A DNA stretch of 64,000 nt, taken from positions 62,001-126,000 of the forward strand of contig CAZVZX010000004.1 in the NCBI GenBank assembly GCA_964631235.1. Reading direction: 5' to 3'. The translations under genes were made by a program, and so were the position numbers. The notes under the pieces were generated by a model. That model saw nothing but the letters and a program-made list of their open reading frames with translations. It was not told where the DNA came from and searched no databases. Positions within the stretch are counted from its first letter, which is position 1. Each line of letters begins with the position of its first letter. Source of the stretch: JARKPK01 sp964631235. Lineage in GTDB: Bacteria > Planctomycetota > Planctomycetia > Pirellulales > Thermoguttaceae. Shown piece by piece: positions 35,022 through 44,603 of this stretch.

Positions 35022-35924
35022 CTACCGACCGCGCAGCAACCGACGCAGCGCTGCGCCCACTTCCTCGTCGCCGAAGCGGAATCCCGCCTCGGTTAGCCGC
35101 TGAGGCGCCGCGCGGGCCCCGCGAAGCAGGAGGGCCTCAGCCATTTCTCCCAACGCAAATAAAAGGGCGAAACGAGGCACGCGGAAAACCGCCGGACGCC
35201 GCAAGGCCGCGGCCAACGCAGAAGTGAACTCCCGATTAGTCACCGGGTGCGGTGCCGTCAGATTGACTGGACCGACCATGCGATCGTCATTGAGAATCCA
35301 TTCGATCGCCGCCGCGACATCGTCGTTGGTGATCCAACTGACATACTGTTTTCCATCGCCCAACACGCCGCCCAGGCCCCAACGAAACACGGGCAGCATT
35401 TTGGCCAACGCGCCGCCGGCGGTATCGAGAACCATCCCAATCCGCAGGCACACAACCCGGCAACCGTGTGTCGCGGCCTTCAGAGCAGCCGTTTCCCACT
35501 GTCGGCAAAGGTCGGCCAAAAAGCCGTCGCCCGGCGGGCTTTCCTCGGTGAGCAGCTCGTCGCCGCGACTCCCGTAGAAACCGATCGCCGACGCCGAGAG
35601 GAACACCCGGGGGCCCGGCCGAGCGGCCCCGATCGCCCGAACCAACAGATCGGTCGCACGCAGTCGGCTTGAAGCGATTCGCCGCTTGACGTCCTCGGTC
35701 CAGCGGGATTGTGCAATATTCTCACCGGCCAAATTGACAACCGCATCGACATCGCGCATCGCGTCCGGGTCGATCCGGTCGGCGTCCGGTTCCCAAAGCA
35801 ACTCGTCGCGCTGCGGCCCGCGGGGCGGCCGCACGAGCCGCACCACATGATGCCCGGCCGCTGAAAAGCGGCCGACCAACCGCCTCCCAATCAATCCACC
35901 GGCACCGGCAATGAGAATGCGCAT
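35022..35924 (-). CDS. TIGR01777-family NAD-dependent epimerase/dehydratase
   Basis: 300 residues. Rossmann start MRILIAGAGGLIGRRLVGRF, then DAVVNLAGENIAQSRWTEDV, the characteristic VFLSASAIGFYGSRGDELLT, LRIGMVLDTAGGALAKMLPV, FRWGLGGVLGDGKQYVSWIT (lacking a canonical catalytic Tyr-x3-Lys at the usual place) and the C-terminal DUF1731-like PRFALLFALGEMAEALLLRG. The family (YfcH/SulA-like) binds NAD(P)H; its substrate is unknown. ATG at 35924 is chosen because it begins the Rossmann fold and GGGGGG lies just upstream. It lies 140 bp beyond the stop of the PilM-fusion gene. Confidence 0.92.
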   Translation of the reverse strand: MRILIAGAGGLIGRRLVGRFSAAGHHVVRLVRPPRGPQRDELLWEPDADRIDPDAMRDVDAVVNLAGENIAQSRWTEDVKRRIASSRLRATDLLVRAIGAARPGPRVFLSASAIGFYGSRGDELLTEESPPGDGFLADLCRQWETAALKAATHGCRVVCLRIGMVLDTAGGALAKMLPVFRWGLGGVLGDGKQYVSWITNDDVAAAIEWILNDDRMVGPVNLTAPHPVTNREFTSALAAALRRPAVFRVPRFALLFALGEMAEALLLRGARAAPQRLTEAGFRFGDEEVGAALRRLLRGR

Positions 35925-36063
35925 GGAACTGCCCCCCAGGAAAGGCGACGGCCCTTGCTGCAACAAGAGATCGAAACGCGTCATTCCATTATCACCCTGC
36001 CGACAAGTGAGACAACAGGGCCGACGGGAAAGAGCCGCCTCGGCGAATCTGGAGAGCCGCAGT

Positions 36064-38607
36064 CTATCGCCCGGTGCGCAGCACACGCAACAATCCGTGC
36101 AGCCGCGCGCCGCCGCCGGTGACGAGCATTCTCGAAAAGAGGCGATCGGGGAACAACTTCCCCAGCATCTCAATGCATTGGTTGATTTCCGCCATCAGGT
36201 CCGCATGAACGGAGGCCATCGCCTTGAATACCGGATAGAGCAGGGGGGCCTTGAACGGCTGCTGCTTTAGCTCTTCCGCCTGCTGAAAGGTGAGGTTGAA
36301 CTGCTGCACGAGCGCCCGGGTGTAGGTCTGGCCACCGGCGCCGAGACTGCGCGTCCAAAGCAGTTTCGGCCCGCAGGCAATCACATTCGATGAATCGGCC
36401 CCGAGATCAACAACCAATAGATCGCCACGTTGACTGCCGCGCGGTTCTCCATTCGACTTGCCGGCGGCCGCCCCTTCGCCGCCCCGTTCGAAACGATCGA
36501 CGAATACTGCGTTGTACAATGCCAACGAGTCGGCCTGCGCTGCATCCACATACACGTTCAACGCCTGGAAGCGAGCCAGCAACCGCGTCAACAGCGCGCG
36601 CTTCACAGCAGCCACGACCACTTCGTATTCTCGCCGCGGCGTTGTCGGCTTTTCCGAAGCCTTCGAATCACTCAGAACAGCGGCGAACTCGTCGGTCGTC
36701 TGAAAGCCCCAAACCAATTCTTCCAGGGCAATCGGCACCTGGACGCGCGACTCGAACTCGACCAACGACGGCAACTTGTGAACATCGATCGGCGGGAGCT
36801 TGAATTGCCTCAACAAAAGCCAACGAGACGAAAAAACCACGCCTACTCGGTCGTTGCCGATCGCGGCCGACGAAAACAACCGCTTCAGCGAATCATCGAT
36901 CAGCCTTTCCTCCTCAGCATCATTAACCGCTTGATTCAGCGGCTTTCGATGCGGCACACTCAGGGCGGCCTCGATCGTTGCCGCATGCGGAGGCTCGGCC
37001 GACGCCAATTTGACCGCTTTGATCCCCGATCGGCTTACGTCGATCCCCCATGCCGAGCGGCCGCGGAACCGCATCAACTGCTTCACCCGACCGAACACCG
37101 AATGATAATCTGCCGGCAGCAGATTGATCTTGACCGGCCCGACTCCTAGCACCTGAAGCGCCATGCCCACGGCCGACAAGAAACCGCCCGGATTCAGCTC
37201 CAGCGCGGCCGTGTCGCACGATTCGGCGGGAACCACGCTCGCCAATCGCCACAGCCAATCTACGGGCATTCGAAAAGGCGTTTCGGCCGGCGCTGCCGCC
37301 CACGCGATCGGAGCGAAGGGACGTTGCCGCGCCGCTGCGGCACGCGCCGTCATTTGGGCGCAAATCTTCGCCAGCTTTTCATCGTCGGGCATCTGCTTGC
37401 GACATCGAGCCGCCATCTCCACGAGCGTCTCGTCGATGTACGGCGCATTTCGCAAATCGTTCAGCATGTACGCCGTCTCGGCCACGCGATCGATCAAAGC
37501 CGACAGTCTCTCGCTGCGCAGCGCCGCGGGCACCTGTTCGAGCCATTGCAGCGCCTTTTCAAACTGCCGCTCCGCCGCCAGCTTTTCGGCGCCGTGGCAA
37601 AGGTGATCTTGGATGCGGGCCGCCAACTGTCGGGCGCGCGCGTGGTCGGGCTTGAGGCTCAGCAACCGTTCGATCTTCGGCAGCACACCGTCCAATCGCT
37701 TCGACGCCACCGCGGTCTGCAAGTCGCGCTCCAAGGAATCGATCTCTTCGATCCTGGCAAGGCAATCGGCGATCCGCGTCCGTACGGAATCTGTTCGCAA
37801 GGCCTCAGGCACGGTCCGCAGCAGCGTCAGTGCTCCGAGATAGTCGTTTGCGGCGATCATCGCCTCCGCCTCGGCCAGCTTCTCATCGGCGGTGATCTTC
37901 CGACGATCTCGCTGCGCGGCCAATTGCCGAATCATTTCGCCGGCTCGTTTCGCCCAATCGACGAGCCGAGGATGCTCGATCCGCGAAATCGTCGCCAGTT
38001 GGTCGATCGCCTCGTCGAATCGGCAATCGGCTTGCATGGCGGCAATCGACGCGAATAGCGATTCGATGCGTTCCTCTTCCGCCGCAATCGCGCTCTCGAT
38101 ATTGGCCCCGCACGCCCCGCAAAACTTTTCTCCCGAAGCGATAATCGTATTACAGCGAATGCAAGGCTCCCACAGATGCAAGCCGCATTGGGCGCAGAAC
38201 TTGCGCGTGGCCGGATTCGGGCTGCGGCAGCGGCGACACCGAAGCGTCGTTCCGCGCTCGGCCGCGTCGGCAGCAAGCTGTTGAGCAGCTCCGCCGGAAG
38301 GCGCGTTCCGAAGTGCCGTGTCATAGGCTGCCTTGCGGTCCGGATCGGTCAGCGTTTCAATGGCTTCTTCCAGTTCCTCGCGAATCTGTCGCCATACTTC
38401 CGGAATCGCCTCATGACGATGGGAAAGCAACGCCGCACGCTGCGCAGCGGCGGCGGCATGAATGACCTCCAAGTCTTCTTCTCCACTGGGCAAAAGCAAC
38501 AACTGATAGGCAGTCAGCGGACGCCGCAATTCGCGCACCCCTAGCCACGCCCGATACGGGTCGAATCCGATCGGCCGATCGATTTCGGCAAGGGGATAGT
38601 CAGGCAT
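36064..38607 (-). CDS. J-like / double zinc ribbon / PilM fusion protein
   Basis: 847 residues. 10-100: a J-like helical domain (GFDPYRAWLGVRELRRPLTA to TLTDPDRKAAYDTAL) without the HPD motif, as seen in planctomycete signalling proteins. 124-168: four CxxC pairs (CRRC, CAQC, CIRC, CGAC), a double zinc ribbon. 175-430: helical, TPR-like or coiled. 470-500: LNPGGFLSAVGMALQVLG followed by INLLP, which resembles the end of PilM plus the start of PilN. 518-847: PilM actin-like ATPase (WGIDVSRSGIKAVKLA, LPSLVEFESRVQVPIALEEL, LLVVDLGADSSNVIACG, MLVTGGGARLHGL), stopping early. PilM is a cytoplasmic part of the type IV pilus. No pilus genes adjoin it. The start at 38607 follows the J-like domain. Confidence 0.85.
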   Translation of the reverse strand: MPDYPLAEIDRPIGFDPYRAWLGVRELRRPLTAYQLLLLPSGEEDLEVIHAAAAAQRAALLSHRHEAIPEVWRQIREELEEAIETLTDPDRKAAYDTALRNAPSGGAAQQLAADAAERGTTLRCRRCRSPNPATRKFCAQCGLHLWEPCIRCNTIIASGEKFCGACGANIESAIAAEEERIESLFASIAAMQADCRFDEAIDQLATISRIEHPRLVDWAKRAGEMIRQLAAQRDRRKITADEKLAEAEAMIAANDYLGALTLLRTVPEALRTDSVRTRIADCLARIEEIDSLERDLQTAVASKRLDGVLPKIERLLSLKPDHARARQLAARIQDHLCHGAEKLAAERQFEKALQWLEQVPAALRSERLSALIDRVAETAYMLNDLRNAPYIDETLVEMAARCRKQMPDDEKLAKICAQMTARAAAARQRPFAPIAWAAAPAETPFRMPVDWLWRLASVVPAESCDTAALELNPGGFLSAVGMALQVLGVGPVKINLLPADYHSVFGRVKQLMRFRGRSAWGIDVSRSGIKAVKLASAEPPHAATIEAALSVPHRKPLNQAVNDAEEERLIDDSLKRLFSSAAIGNDRVGVVFSSRWLLLRQFKLPPIDVHKLPSLVEFESRVQVPIALEELVWGFQTTDEFAAVLSDSKASEKPTTPRREYEVVVAAVKRALLTRLLARFQALNVYVDAAQADSLALYNAVFVDRFERGGEGAAAGKSNGEPRGSQRGDLLVVDLGADSSNVIACGPKLLWTRSLGAGGQTYTRALVQQFNLTFQQAEELKQQPFKAPLLYPVFKAMASVHADLMAEINQCIEMLGKLFPDRLFSRMLVTGGGARLHGLLRVLRTGR

Positions 38608-38769
38608 CCGACAGTATTCAACGGTAGGTTGCGAGCAACACACCGGCACGACACCGTCGGCCGTTCTCGTTCGACCGCGCCGACAGCGGATCGATCCGCC
38701 GCAGCAAGCGTCGCTGTGTGTTTCGGCCGACAGGGTAGGCGATGCGCATCGCCCCGCATCGATCCGAAA

Positions 38770-39906
38770 TCACGCCCGTGGAGTGCTCAAAATGGAAAAC
38801 TCGATCTGAAATTTCACGGTGGGGCGGGTCGGATGATCGGTTTCGATCAGCACCTCGCCCATTCGCACTCCCATGTGATCGCAGGCCGGCGTCTCCGGCG
38901 GGATGACAATGTCGATTCGGAACAATCCGTTGTCGGGCTGATCGGGCTGAAACGGCCGGACAGAGACCTGCACAAAACCCGGCTTGGCGCAAATCTCTTT
39001 GATCCGCACCGGTCGGTCTTGGCCGCGAAACTTGAGCACCAGCGTTTCCTTCGCACCTTTGCCATAAAGCAATGTCCCCAGTCGCAGAATGCGGCCGGTG
39101 TACATCTTCTCGCCGAACAGTCCCACCTCGTCACGACGGACCTCGCCGCGCAACTCGACGACCGTTTGATGGACCGCCTCGGGCTGCTCCGCGTGGACCG
39201 CCCTGACGATCAGCGAGTCGTGAAGGTCGGCCCCGGAAAACGACTCGGGCAGCGTGAAGCGCAGCCGCCGGCCCGAAACCGCAGAGTTTTCGCGCAATGA
39301 TTTCGGCTCGGGCGGCAGCTCTTCCCAGCGCAGACCTTCGATCCCCGAGTCAACCGCAACGATCTTCATTCGATCCCACACCTGAGAGAAGACCAACACG
39401 TCGAACACCTTGCCGGAAAGCGTCCCGGCAAGCGTCACCTCATTGGGCTTGGCGGCGAGCGTTTCGCGAATCGCCCCGATGATCTTCAAAGTCAGCACGG
39501 GGCGCCGCGGATCGTTCGTGAAAATCGTCGCACTGTGGGAGAAAAATCCGCGACGCTCGACGACCTTCGAGGTCAGGATGATCTCCGCCCCTTGACCGGG
39601 AGCGATCTCTTGCTCCGGCAGGGTGCTCATCGTGCATTTGCAGGTTGTCGGCCCGCGTTGAAGCCGCAACGGTCCGTCGCCCTGATTGAAAATGCGAAAC
39701 GTGTGACTGACTTGTTCTTCATGCTGTAAATCGCCGAAATCGTGTTCTTCCGCGTCCAAGACGACTCGCGGCGAACCGGTCGCGGCCGCTGCCGTCTCGG
39801 GGTTCTCGCTCTCCGCGGGCGAACTGCCGCTGCTCAAATGGACTGCGTAGATCGCCCCGGCCCCGACAACCAAAACGAACGCCACCAGTGCGATTCTCTT
39901 GTTCAT
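38770..39906 (-). CDS. DUF1573 domain protein, membrane-anchored
   Basis: 378 residues. N-terminal helix MNKRIALVAFVLVVGAGAIY anchors or exports the protein. A DUF1573 domain lies at about residues 55-140: EHDFGDLQHEEQVSHTFRIF, then CKCTMSTLPEQEIAPGQGAE and TIFTNDPRRPVLTLKIIGAI, the immunoglobulin-like fold that is very common in planctomycetes. Residues 150-378 form further beta-rich domains ending HPTRPTVKFQIEFSIL, likely one or two more Ig-like repeats. The function is unknown. It lies 24 bp after the lipoprotein gene on the same strand and so is probably its operon partner. Confidence 0.88.
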   Translation of the reverse strand: MNKRIALVAFVLVVGAGAIYAVHLSSGSSPAESENPETAAAATGSPRVVLDAEEHDFGDLQHEEQVSHTFRIFNQGDGPLRLQRGPTTCKCTMSTLPEQEIAPGQGAEIILTSKVVERRGFFSHSATIFTNDPRRPVLTLKIIGAIRETLAAKPNEVTLAGTLSGKVFDVLVFSQVWDRMKIVAVDSGIEGLRWEELPPEPKSLRENSAVSGRRLRFTLPESFSGADLHDSLIVRAVHAEQPEAVHQTVVELRGEVRRDEVGLFGEKMYTGRILRLGTLLYGKGAKETLVLKFRGQDRPVRIKEICAKPGFVQVSVRPFQPDQPDNGLFRIDIVIPPETPACDHMGVRMGEVLIETDHPTRPTVKFQIEFSILSTPRA

Positions 39907-39930
39907 GAATTCCCCCTCAAACACGACGGC

Positions 39931-42006
39931 CTATGGCTCCCGCGAAACCGTTCTCAGCGTGTCACTCAGGTCCGTCGTTTGGATGGCCAGCAATTCGACG
40001 GTAAGCTGCTGTTCATCCTCAGGAGCCAATTCAATACCCGCCTTTGCCGGCAGCACGAACAGATCGACGAAGCACACCTTGCCGGCCTCTGCGTCAATCC
40101 TTCCGAAAAGCCAGTAGCCGCCCGAGTAGCGGCGCTCGGTCAAATTGCGAAGCTGACGCCGGTAGTGCGACAGCGGCCGGCTCGGCCTGCCTTTCTCTTC
40201 CATGCGAAGGTAGCACAAGCGCAACGGCGCCTCCGGACCGCGTTGCGACGGGCTGATCGTCTCTCGATCGATCCGGTACTGCACCAGCGTTTCGACGCCT
40301 GCATGCAACGGGAACGGCCATGACAACTGCTGGACCGCCTGCACATCGCTAGGTCGCTCGCGCGTCGCCGCGGCAGCCTGCACACCGCGACTGCGTTGGG
40401 CCGCCATCTGCGCCAAGCCGGCCTGAAAATAACGGCGGCACTGTTGCCGCACCAAATCAGCGACAAACGTTTCCCATTCATCGTTCGGCGGCGAGCGCGA
40501 CGCGGTAACGGGCTGAGTCGGGCGCCCGGCCGTCGGCCGAACCGCAGGCCGTGCGGAACTCCGGGTGTTGTCGCGAATCACTTCCCGAACTGTCAGAGAA
40601 AGTGCCGGATCAAACACTCCCCCACCGGCCAGTGTTGCCTGACGCAAGACGCCCGGGCCGTCCAAGTAATGCCGATCCAACGTCCGCATCAATCGCTTGC
40701 GCATCGCATCGGTGGGAATCGTCGCGCTTAGGGCCAGCAGGGTCGGAGCCTCGGCCAACGCGCCGATCGACCGATGCCGAAGATCGAGAATTGAAAAAAA
40801 CTCATCGCCCCACAATAAGCGAGCTGCCGCAACCGCTTGGGAAGCATCCAACGCAGGCTCATCGCCCTCGGGCGGCAACTCGAGCCATCGCGAAAGAGCC
40901 CGACGACTCCACGCCGCAAAATGACTTTCAAACTGCACCAGTTGGTTTTGGGGCAGCCGTGCCGCACGATACAGAACCAACTGCGCCGGCAAATTGGCCA
41001 AGACCGGCTCGCTCAACAGGCCCATAATCGCTGCTGGGGCCGAATGTCCTGACGATTGTGAAGAGTGTTGCGCAAGCCGAATCGCCATCTGCTCACGAAT
41101 TTCCGATGACTCTTGCCCGCGGAGCAACGTCAACACGCGCTGACGGAGGCTATCGGGCGACGCCCATCCCCCGGCCGGCCCGATAAATCGCTCCGGCTGA
41201 AACACGATTTCGAGAAGAAGCGTGTCGGTCCAAGCCGCTCGCCGGCGCGCAACCGCTTCCACCGCGGCCTCCGAGGCGGCCTTGGCGTCGGCCACGGGAA
41301 TCGCCGCTTGAATCATTGCCACGAGCGCTTGCCGAGCCGTTGCCGTCCCATTGGCGGCCAACGCCTCTGCCACCCTCGCCAGCATCGTGGCATCTTCCGG
41401 CTTTGCACCGTCGCGTCGCGGGCCAGAGGCTCTGCGGTCGGTCGCAGCCGGGCCCGTCGGCTTGACCGTTATTAAGTCGATGAGCATACTCGCTTCTGCA
41501 TCGGTTTTTTGAGGACGCGACGCCCGCGCCGCCAACGCATCGACCAAGCGGCGGTCTGAAATCAATCGCGCCACATGGAAATCGTGCTCGTCCCATTTGG
41601 TCAAATCCGCCGGGGGAGGAAGCGGCGGCGGCAAAGGCGGCGGCGGGCCGTCGGAAGATTCCGTGTTCGCATTCCGGGTTTTCTCCGGCTCTCGCGATCC
41701 AACGGATCGAGCCTCGCCGCTCGTCTCCGCAGGCTGCGGTGTCTGAGGTTGAACAGCTTTCGCAACACCTTTTGCCGTGGGGCGTTTGCCTGGTTGCATC
41801 GCGGCCTGATCCGCCTCTTGCTCGCGTTGTTTCTTCTCTTTCAACGCCTTGACGAATTCCTCTTGGCTTTGGCCGCCGAACGCGCCGCTTTCCTCGCTGC
41901 CGCATCCGCCGCAACCGGACAATACGATCACCGACAACGCTGCCGGAATGAAGACCGCCAGGCGAAGACACGACAATCGGTCGCTCCGTCGTACTATTCC
42001 GAGCAT
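39931..42006 (-). CDS. Large lipoprotein of unknown function
   Basis: 691 residues. The signal ends with a lipobox-like LSVIVLSGCGGCGSEE. A charged segment follows (EEFVKALKEKKQREQEADQA), then a Pro-rich stretch PPPPLPPPLPPPADLTKWDE near residue 130. The rest is mainly helical, Ala/Arg-rich, with a final alpha/beta region (residues about 600-690: YSGGYWLFGRIDAEAGKVCF). No catalytic motif is recognised. It precedes the DUF1573 gene by 24 bp, and the pair, both exported, may work together in the envelope. Confidence 0.8.
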   Translation of the reverse strand: MLGIVRRSDRLSCLRLAVFIPAALSVIVLSGCGGCGSEESGAFGGQSQEEFVKALKEKKQREQEADQAAMQPGKRPTAKGVAKAVQPQTPQPAETSGEARSVGSREPEKTRNANTESSDGPPPPLPPPLPPPADLTKWDEHDFHVARLISDRRLVDALAARASRPQKTDAEASMLIDLITVKPTGPAATDRRASGPRRDGAKPEDATMLARVAEALAANGTATARQALVAMIQAAIPVADAKAASEAAVEAVARRRAAWTDTLLLEIVFQPERFIGPAGGWASPDSLRQRVLTLLRGQESSEIREQMAIRLAQHSSQSSGHSAPAAIMGLLSEPVLANLPAQLVLYRAARLPQNQLVQFESHFAAWSRRALSRWLELPPEGDEPALDASQAVAAARLLWGDEFFSILDLRHRSIGALAEAPTLLALSATIPTDAMRKRLMRTLDRHYLDGPGVLRQATLAGGGVFDPALSLTVREVIRDNTRSSARPAVRPTAGRPTQPVTASRSPPNDEWETFVADLVRQQCRRYFQAGLAQMAAQRSRGVQAAAATRERPSDVQAVQQLSWPFPLHAGVETLVQYRIDRETISPSQRGPEAPLRLCYLRMEEKGRPSRPLSHYRRQLRNLTERRYSGGYWLFGRIDAEAGKVCFVDLFVLPAKAGIELAPEDEQQLTVELLAIQTTDLSDTLRTVSREP

Positions 42007-42438
42007 GTCCTCAACCTGATGGCTTGCGTCTCTCGATGCCGTGCGACTGGCTGGGCGGCAAGACGATTCTCTTTTTTTCTGAGCAAGCTTTTTCTAAGCA
42101 AGCGGATCGGCCGGAGCGCACTCCCCGATTGCCGCGCGACACAGGGCATAGGCACAATCGTTTTGCCCCTCTTGCCCCGCGAAATTCGATCCTTCGCCCG
42201 ATTCTAAACGCGGTCGGTTACCCTCTCGTGAGTGTCCGATTAGAAAACGACGAGCATGTTCACGATCCGCTCGTGGCCGCCGAACGCGGAAAAACGCGAC
42301 CGAAGAATATGCCGCCGGCCTTCAGAAGCCGGAGAACACGCAAACCCGTTGGACTGAACGCATATACTTCTGTGGGGCCTCGTCAAACAATCGCCCTTCT
42401 CGCAATACCCCCTGACCGATCGCGCGAACGAGAGAACC
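42007..42438. other. Divergent gene-free stretch
   Basis: No gene or confident promoter is seen in these 432 bp between the lipoprotein gene (minus) and the DUF255 gene (plus). Confidence 0.4.
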
Positions 42439-44250
42439 ATGCCGAACCAACTTGCCCGTGAATTGAGCCTCTACCTCCGCCAACATGCCGAAAACCCGGT
42501 GAACTGGCGGCCCTGGTCGGCCGACTCTCTGCGGCATGCCGCCGAGCTTCAACGACCGATCTTCCTTTCGATCGGCTATTCCTCGTGTCACTGGTGCCAC
42601 GTGATGGCCGACGAGAGCTTCTCGGATGCCGCGGTGGCCGCTCTGCTCAACGAGCGATTCGTTCCCGTCAAGGTCGATCGCGAGCAGCGGCCGGACCTGG
42701 ACCAAGTGTTCATGGAAGCCGTGCAACTGATGACCAACCGCGGCGGTTGGCCGCTTTCCGTCTTTCTGACCCCGTCGGGCATGCCCTTTTTCGGCGGGAC
42801 TTATTGGCCGTTGAAGGGCCGCGACGGCATTCCGGGCTTTAGCGACATCCTGCTGGCCGTGGACGATGCGTGGCGGAACCAGCGGGCACGGGTCGAAGCC
42901 CAGGCCGAGATGGTCAGCAAAGCAGTCCGAGACTCGCGTCTCGATCGCGGTCAACCGGATCAGATCGAATCGCTGACTTTGCTCCGCGAGCAAGCGTTCG
43001 CGGCCGCCGAAGCCGACCTGAAGGAGATTTTCGATCCGCAGTGGGGCGGCTTCGGTCGTGCGCCGAAGTTCCCTCAGGCGGTCCTCCTTCTTTGGCTGGT
43101 CCGCCGAGCCGCGGCGACGCGCGATGCCGCACTTGCATCGATCTTGGGCAAGACGCTCGACGAGATGGCCCGCGGCGGCATCTTCGACCATCTCGGCGGT
43201 GGATTTCATCGGTACAGCACCGACGCCCAATGGTTGGTGCCGCACTTCGAAAAAATGTTGTACGACAACGCCATGCTCGCGCAAGTGTATGCCGAAGCGT
43301 GGAGGGCGTTTCGACGGCCGCTGTGGCGCTTAGTGGCCGAGGCAACCTGCGACTATCTGATCCGCGACCTGAGATCGGCCGACGGCGGTTTCTTCGGCAG
43401 CGAAGATGCCGATAGCGAACACGAAGAGGGCCGCTTCTATCTTTGGACGCCGGAACAAGTGGCCGCCGTGCTGGGCGAATCGCAGCGGGCCGCTGAGTTC
43501 TGCCGCGAATACGGAGTTCTTCCCGGCGGGAATTTCGAAGGCCGTTCGATCCTGCATCGCCGGCACTCATCTAGTCGGGAAATGGCAAGTTCTCAATCCG
43601 CCGATGCGAGCGACGCCCGCTTGGCCGACGATCGGGCCGCACTACTTGCCGCGAGGGCGAACAGAGTTCGGCCGTTGCGAGACGACAAAATGATTGCGGC
43701 ATGGAATGGATTGGCCATTGCCGCACTGGCCAACTGCGGTGCCATGTTCGATCGGGGCGACTATGTCGCGGCGGCAACTGCGGCCGCTTCGTTTGTGCAT
43801 GAACGAATGACGGATGGCTCCGGCCGGCTTTGGCGTTGCTGGCGCGATGGCCGTTGCGATCCGCCGGGGTTTCTCGACGACTACGCCTCAGTGGCTCTCG
43901 GCTACTCGATCCTCGCACAGGTAACCGCCGAGGAGAAATGGCTTCGGGCATCTCTTGATCTGGCCGACCGCGTGCTTGTCGATTTTTCGGATCCGGCGGG
44001 CGGCTTTTTCTACACGCCCAACGACCACGAGCCGTTGTTTGCTCGCAAGAAAGACATCATCGACACGGCTGAGCCGAGCGGAAACGGTTTGGCCGCAACG
44101 CTGCTGGTCAATCTGTACAACCAGACCGACAACAGGCACTTTCGCTCTGCCGCCGAAAAAACGGTGGCCGTATTCGCCGATTGGATGCGGGCCCGACCGA
44201 CCGCGTCGCCGCAAATGCTGCTTGCCCTCGACCAATGGCCAAACAGTTGA
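42439..44250 (+). CDS. Thioredoxin-domain protein of the DUF255/YyaL (SPATA20) family
   Basis: 603 residues, slightly shorter than the 650-700 typical of the family. The N-terminal thioredoxin-like domain has SIGYSSCHWCHVMADESFSD with CxxC (Cys-His-Trp-Cys), then NERFVPVKVDREQRPDLDQV and WPLSVFLTPSGMPFFGGTYW. The remainder is an alpha/alpha-barrel resembling N-acylglucosamine epimerases and glycosidases: RGGIFDHLGGGFHRYSTDAQ, WLVPHFEKMLYDNAMLAQVY, EDADSEHEEGRFYLWTPEQV and DDKMIAAWNGLAIAALANCG. The role is uncertain; a redox or carbohydrate function has been suggested for homologues. No neighbour clarifies it. An M element lies about 80 bp after the stop. Confidence 0.93.
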   Translation: MPNQLARELSLYLRQHAENPVNWRPWSADSLRHAAELQRPIFLSIGYSSCHWCHVMADESFSDAAVAALLNERFVPVKVDREQRPDLDQVFMEAVQLMTNRGGWPLSVFLTPSGMPFFGGTYWPLKGRDGIPGFSDILLAVDDAWRNQRARVEAQAEMVSKAVRDSRLDRGQPDQIESLTLLREQAFAAAEADLKEIFDPQWGGFGRAPKFPQAVLLLWLVRRAAATRDAALASILGKTLDEMARGGIFDHLGGGFHRYSTDAQWLVPHFEKMLYDNAMLAQVYAEAWRAFRRPLWRLVAEATCDYLIRDLRSADGGFFGSEDADSEHEEGRFYLWTPEQVAAVLGESQRAAEFCREYGVLPGGNFEGRSILHRRHSSSREMASSQSADASDARLADDRAALLAARANRVRPLRDDKMIAAWNGLAIAALANCGAMFDRGDYVAAATAAASFVHERMTDGSGRLWRCWRDGRCDPPGFLDDYASVALGYSILAQVTAEEKWLRASLDLADRVLVDFSDPAGGFFYTPNDHEPLFARKKDIIDTAEPSGNGLAATLLVNLYNQTDNRHFRSAAEKTVAVFADWMRARPTASPQMLLALDQWPNS

Positions 44251-44603
44251 TGACAGCACCGTTTTGTGTCCCGAAAAAAGCACGCCCGCTGCGGCCGATC
44301 GGCGGTGCGTCACGACCGGGCAGTTCCGCTAGCGGCCCGCTGAAAAACACGATTCCCGCGGATTCAGCCCGCGAATTCGGCGGAAATTGAAAAGGCAGCG
44401 AATCGAAGAATCACTTCTTCAACGGGCCGTGAGCCGGTTCGACGCTTGTTCCCCGCGAAAACGGTTCCGCCTGTGGTCAATCCCGTCTTGCGAACACTAA
44501 CCCGGCCGCTGGTTCGGGGGGCGACTCGAAAAGGCGCCGATTTCTGATATGCTCGATAGAAGAAAACAGATAACGGCCTATCCGAAGCGTAGCGGCGAAC
44601 GCC
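44251..44603. other. Gene-free stretch holding an M element
   Basis: No gene is seen. The M element occupies 44333-44430. A weak -10-like TATGCT sits near 44549, without a good -35. Confidence 0.45.
44333..44430 (+). mobile_element. M-family MITE-like element (98 bp)
   Basis: It begins CGGCCCGCTGAAAAACACGA then TTCCCGCGGA, continues GCCCGCGAATTCGGCGGAAA and ends CACTTCTTCAACGGGCCGT. The ends are inverted repeats of about 22 bp. It is collinear with the minus-strand copy at 15365-15462, including the internal CCCGCGAATTCGG block. Confidence 0.75.
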
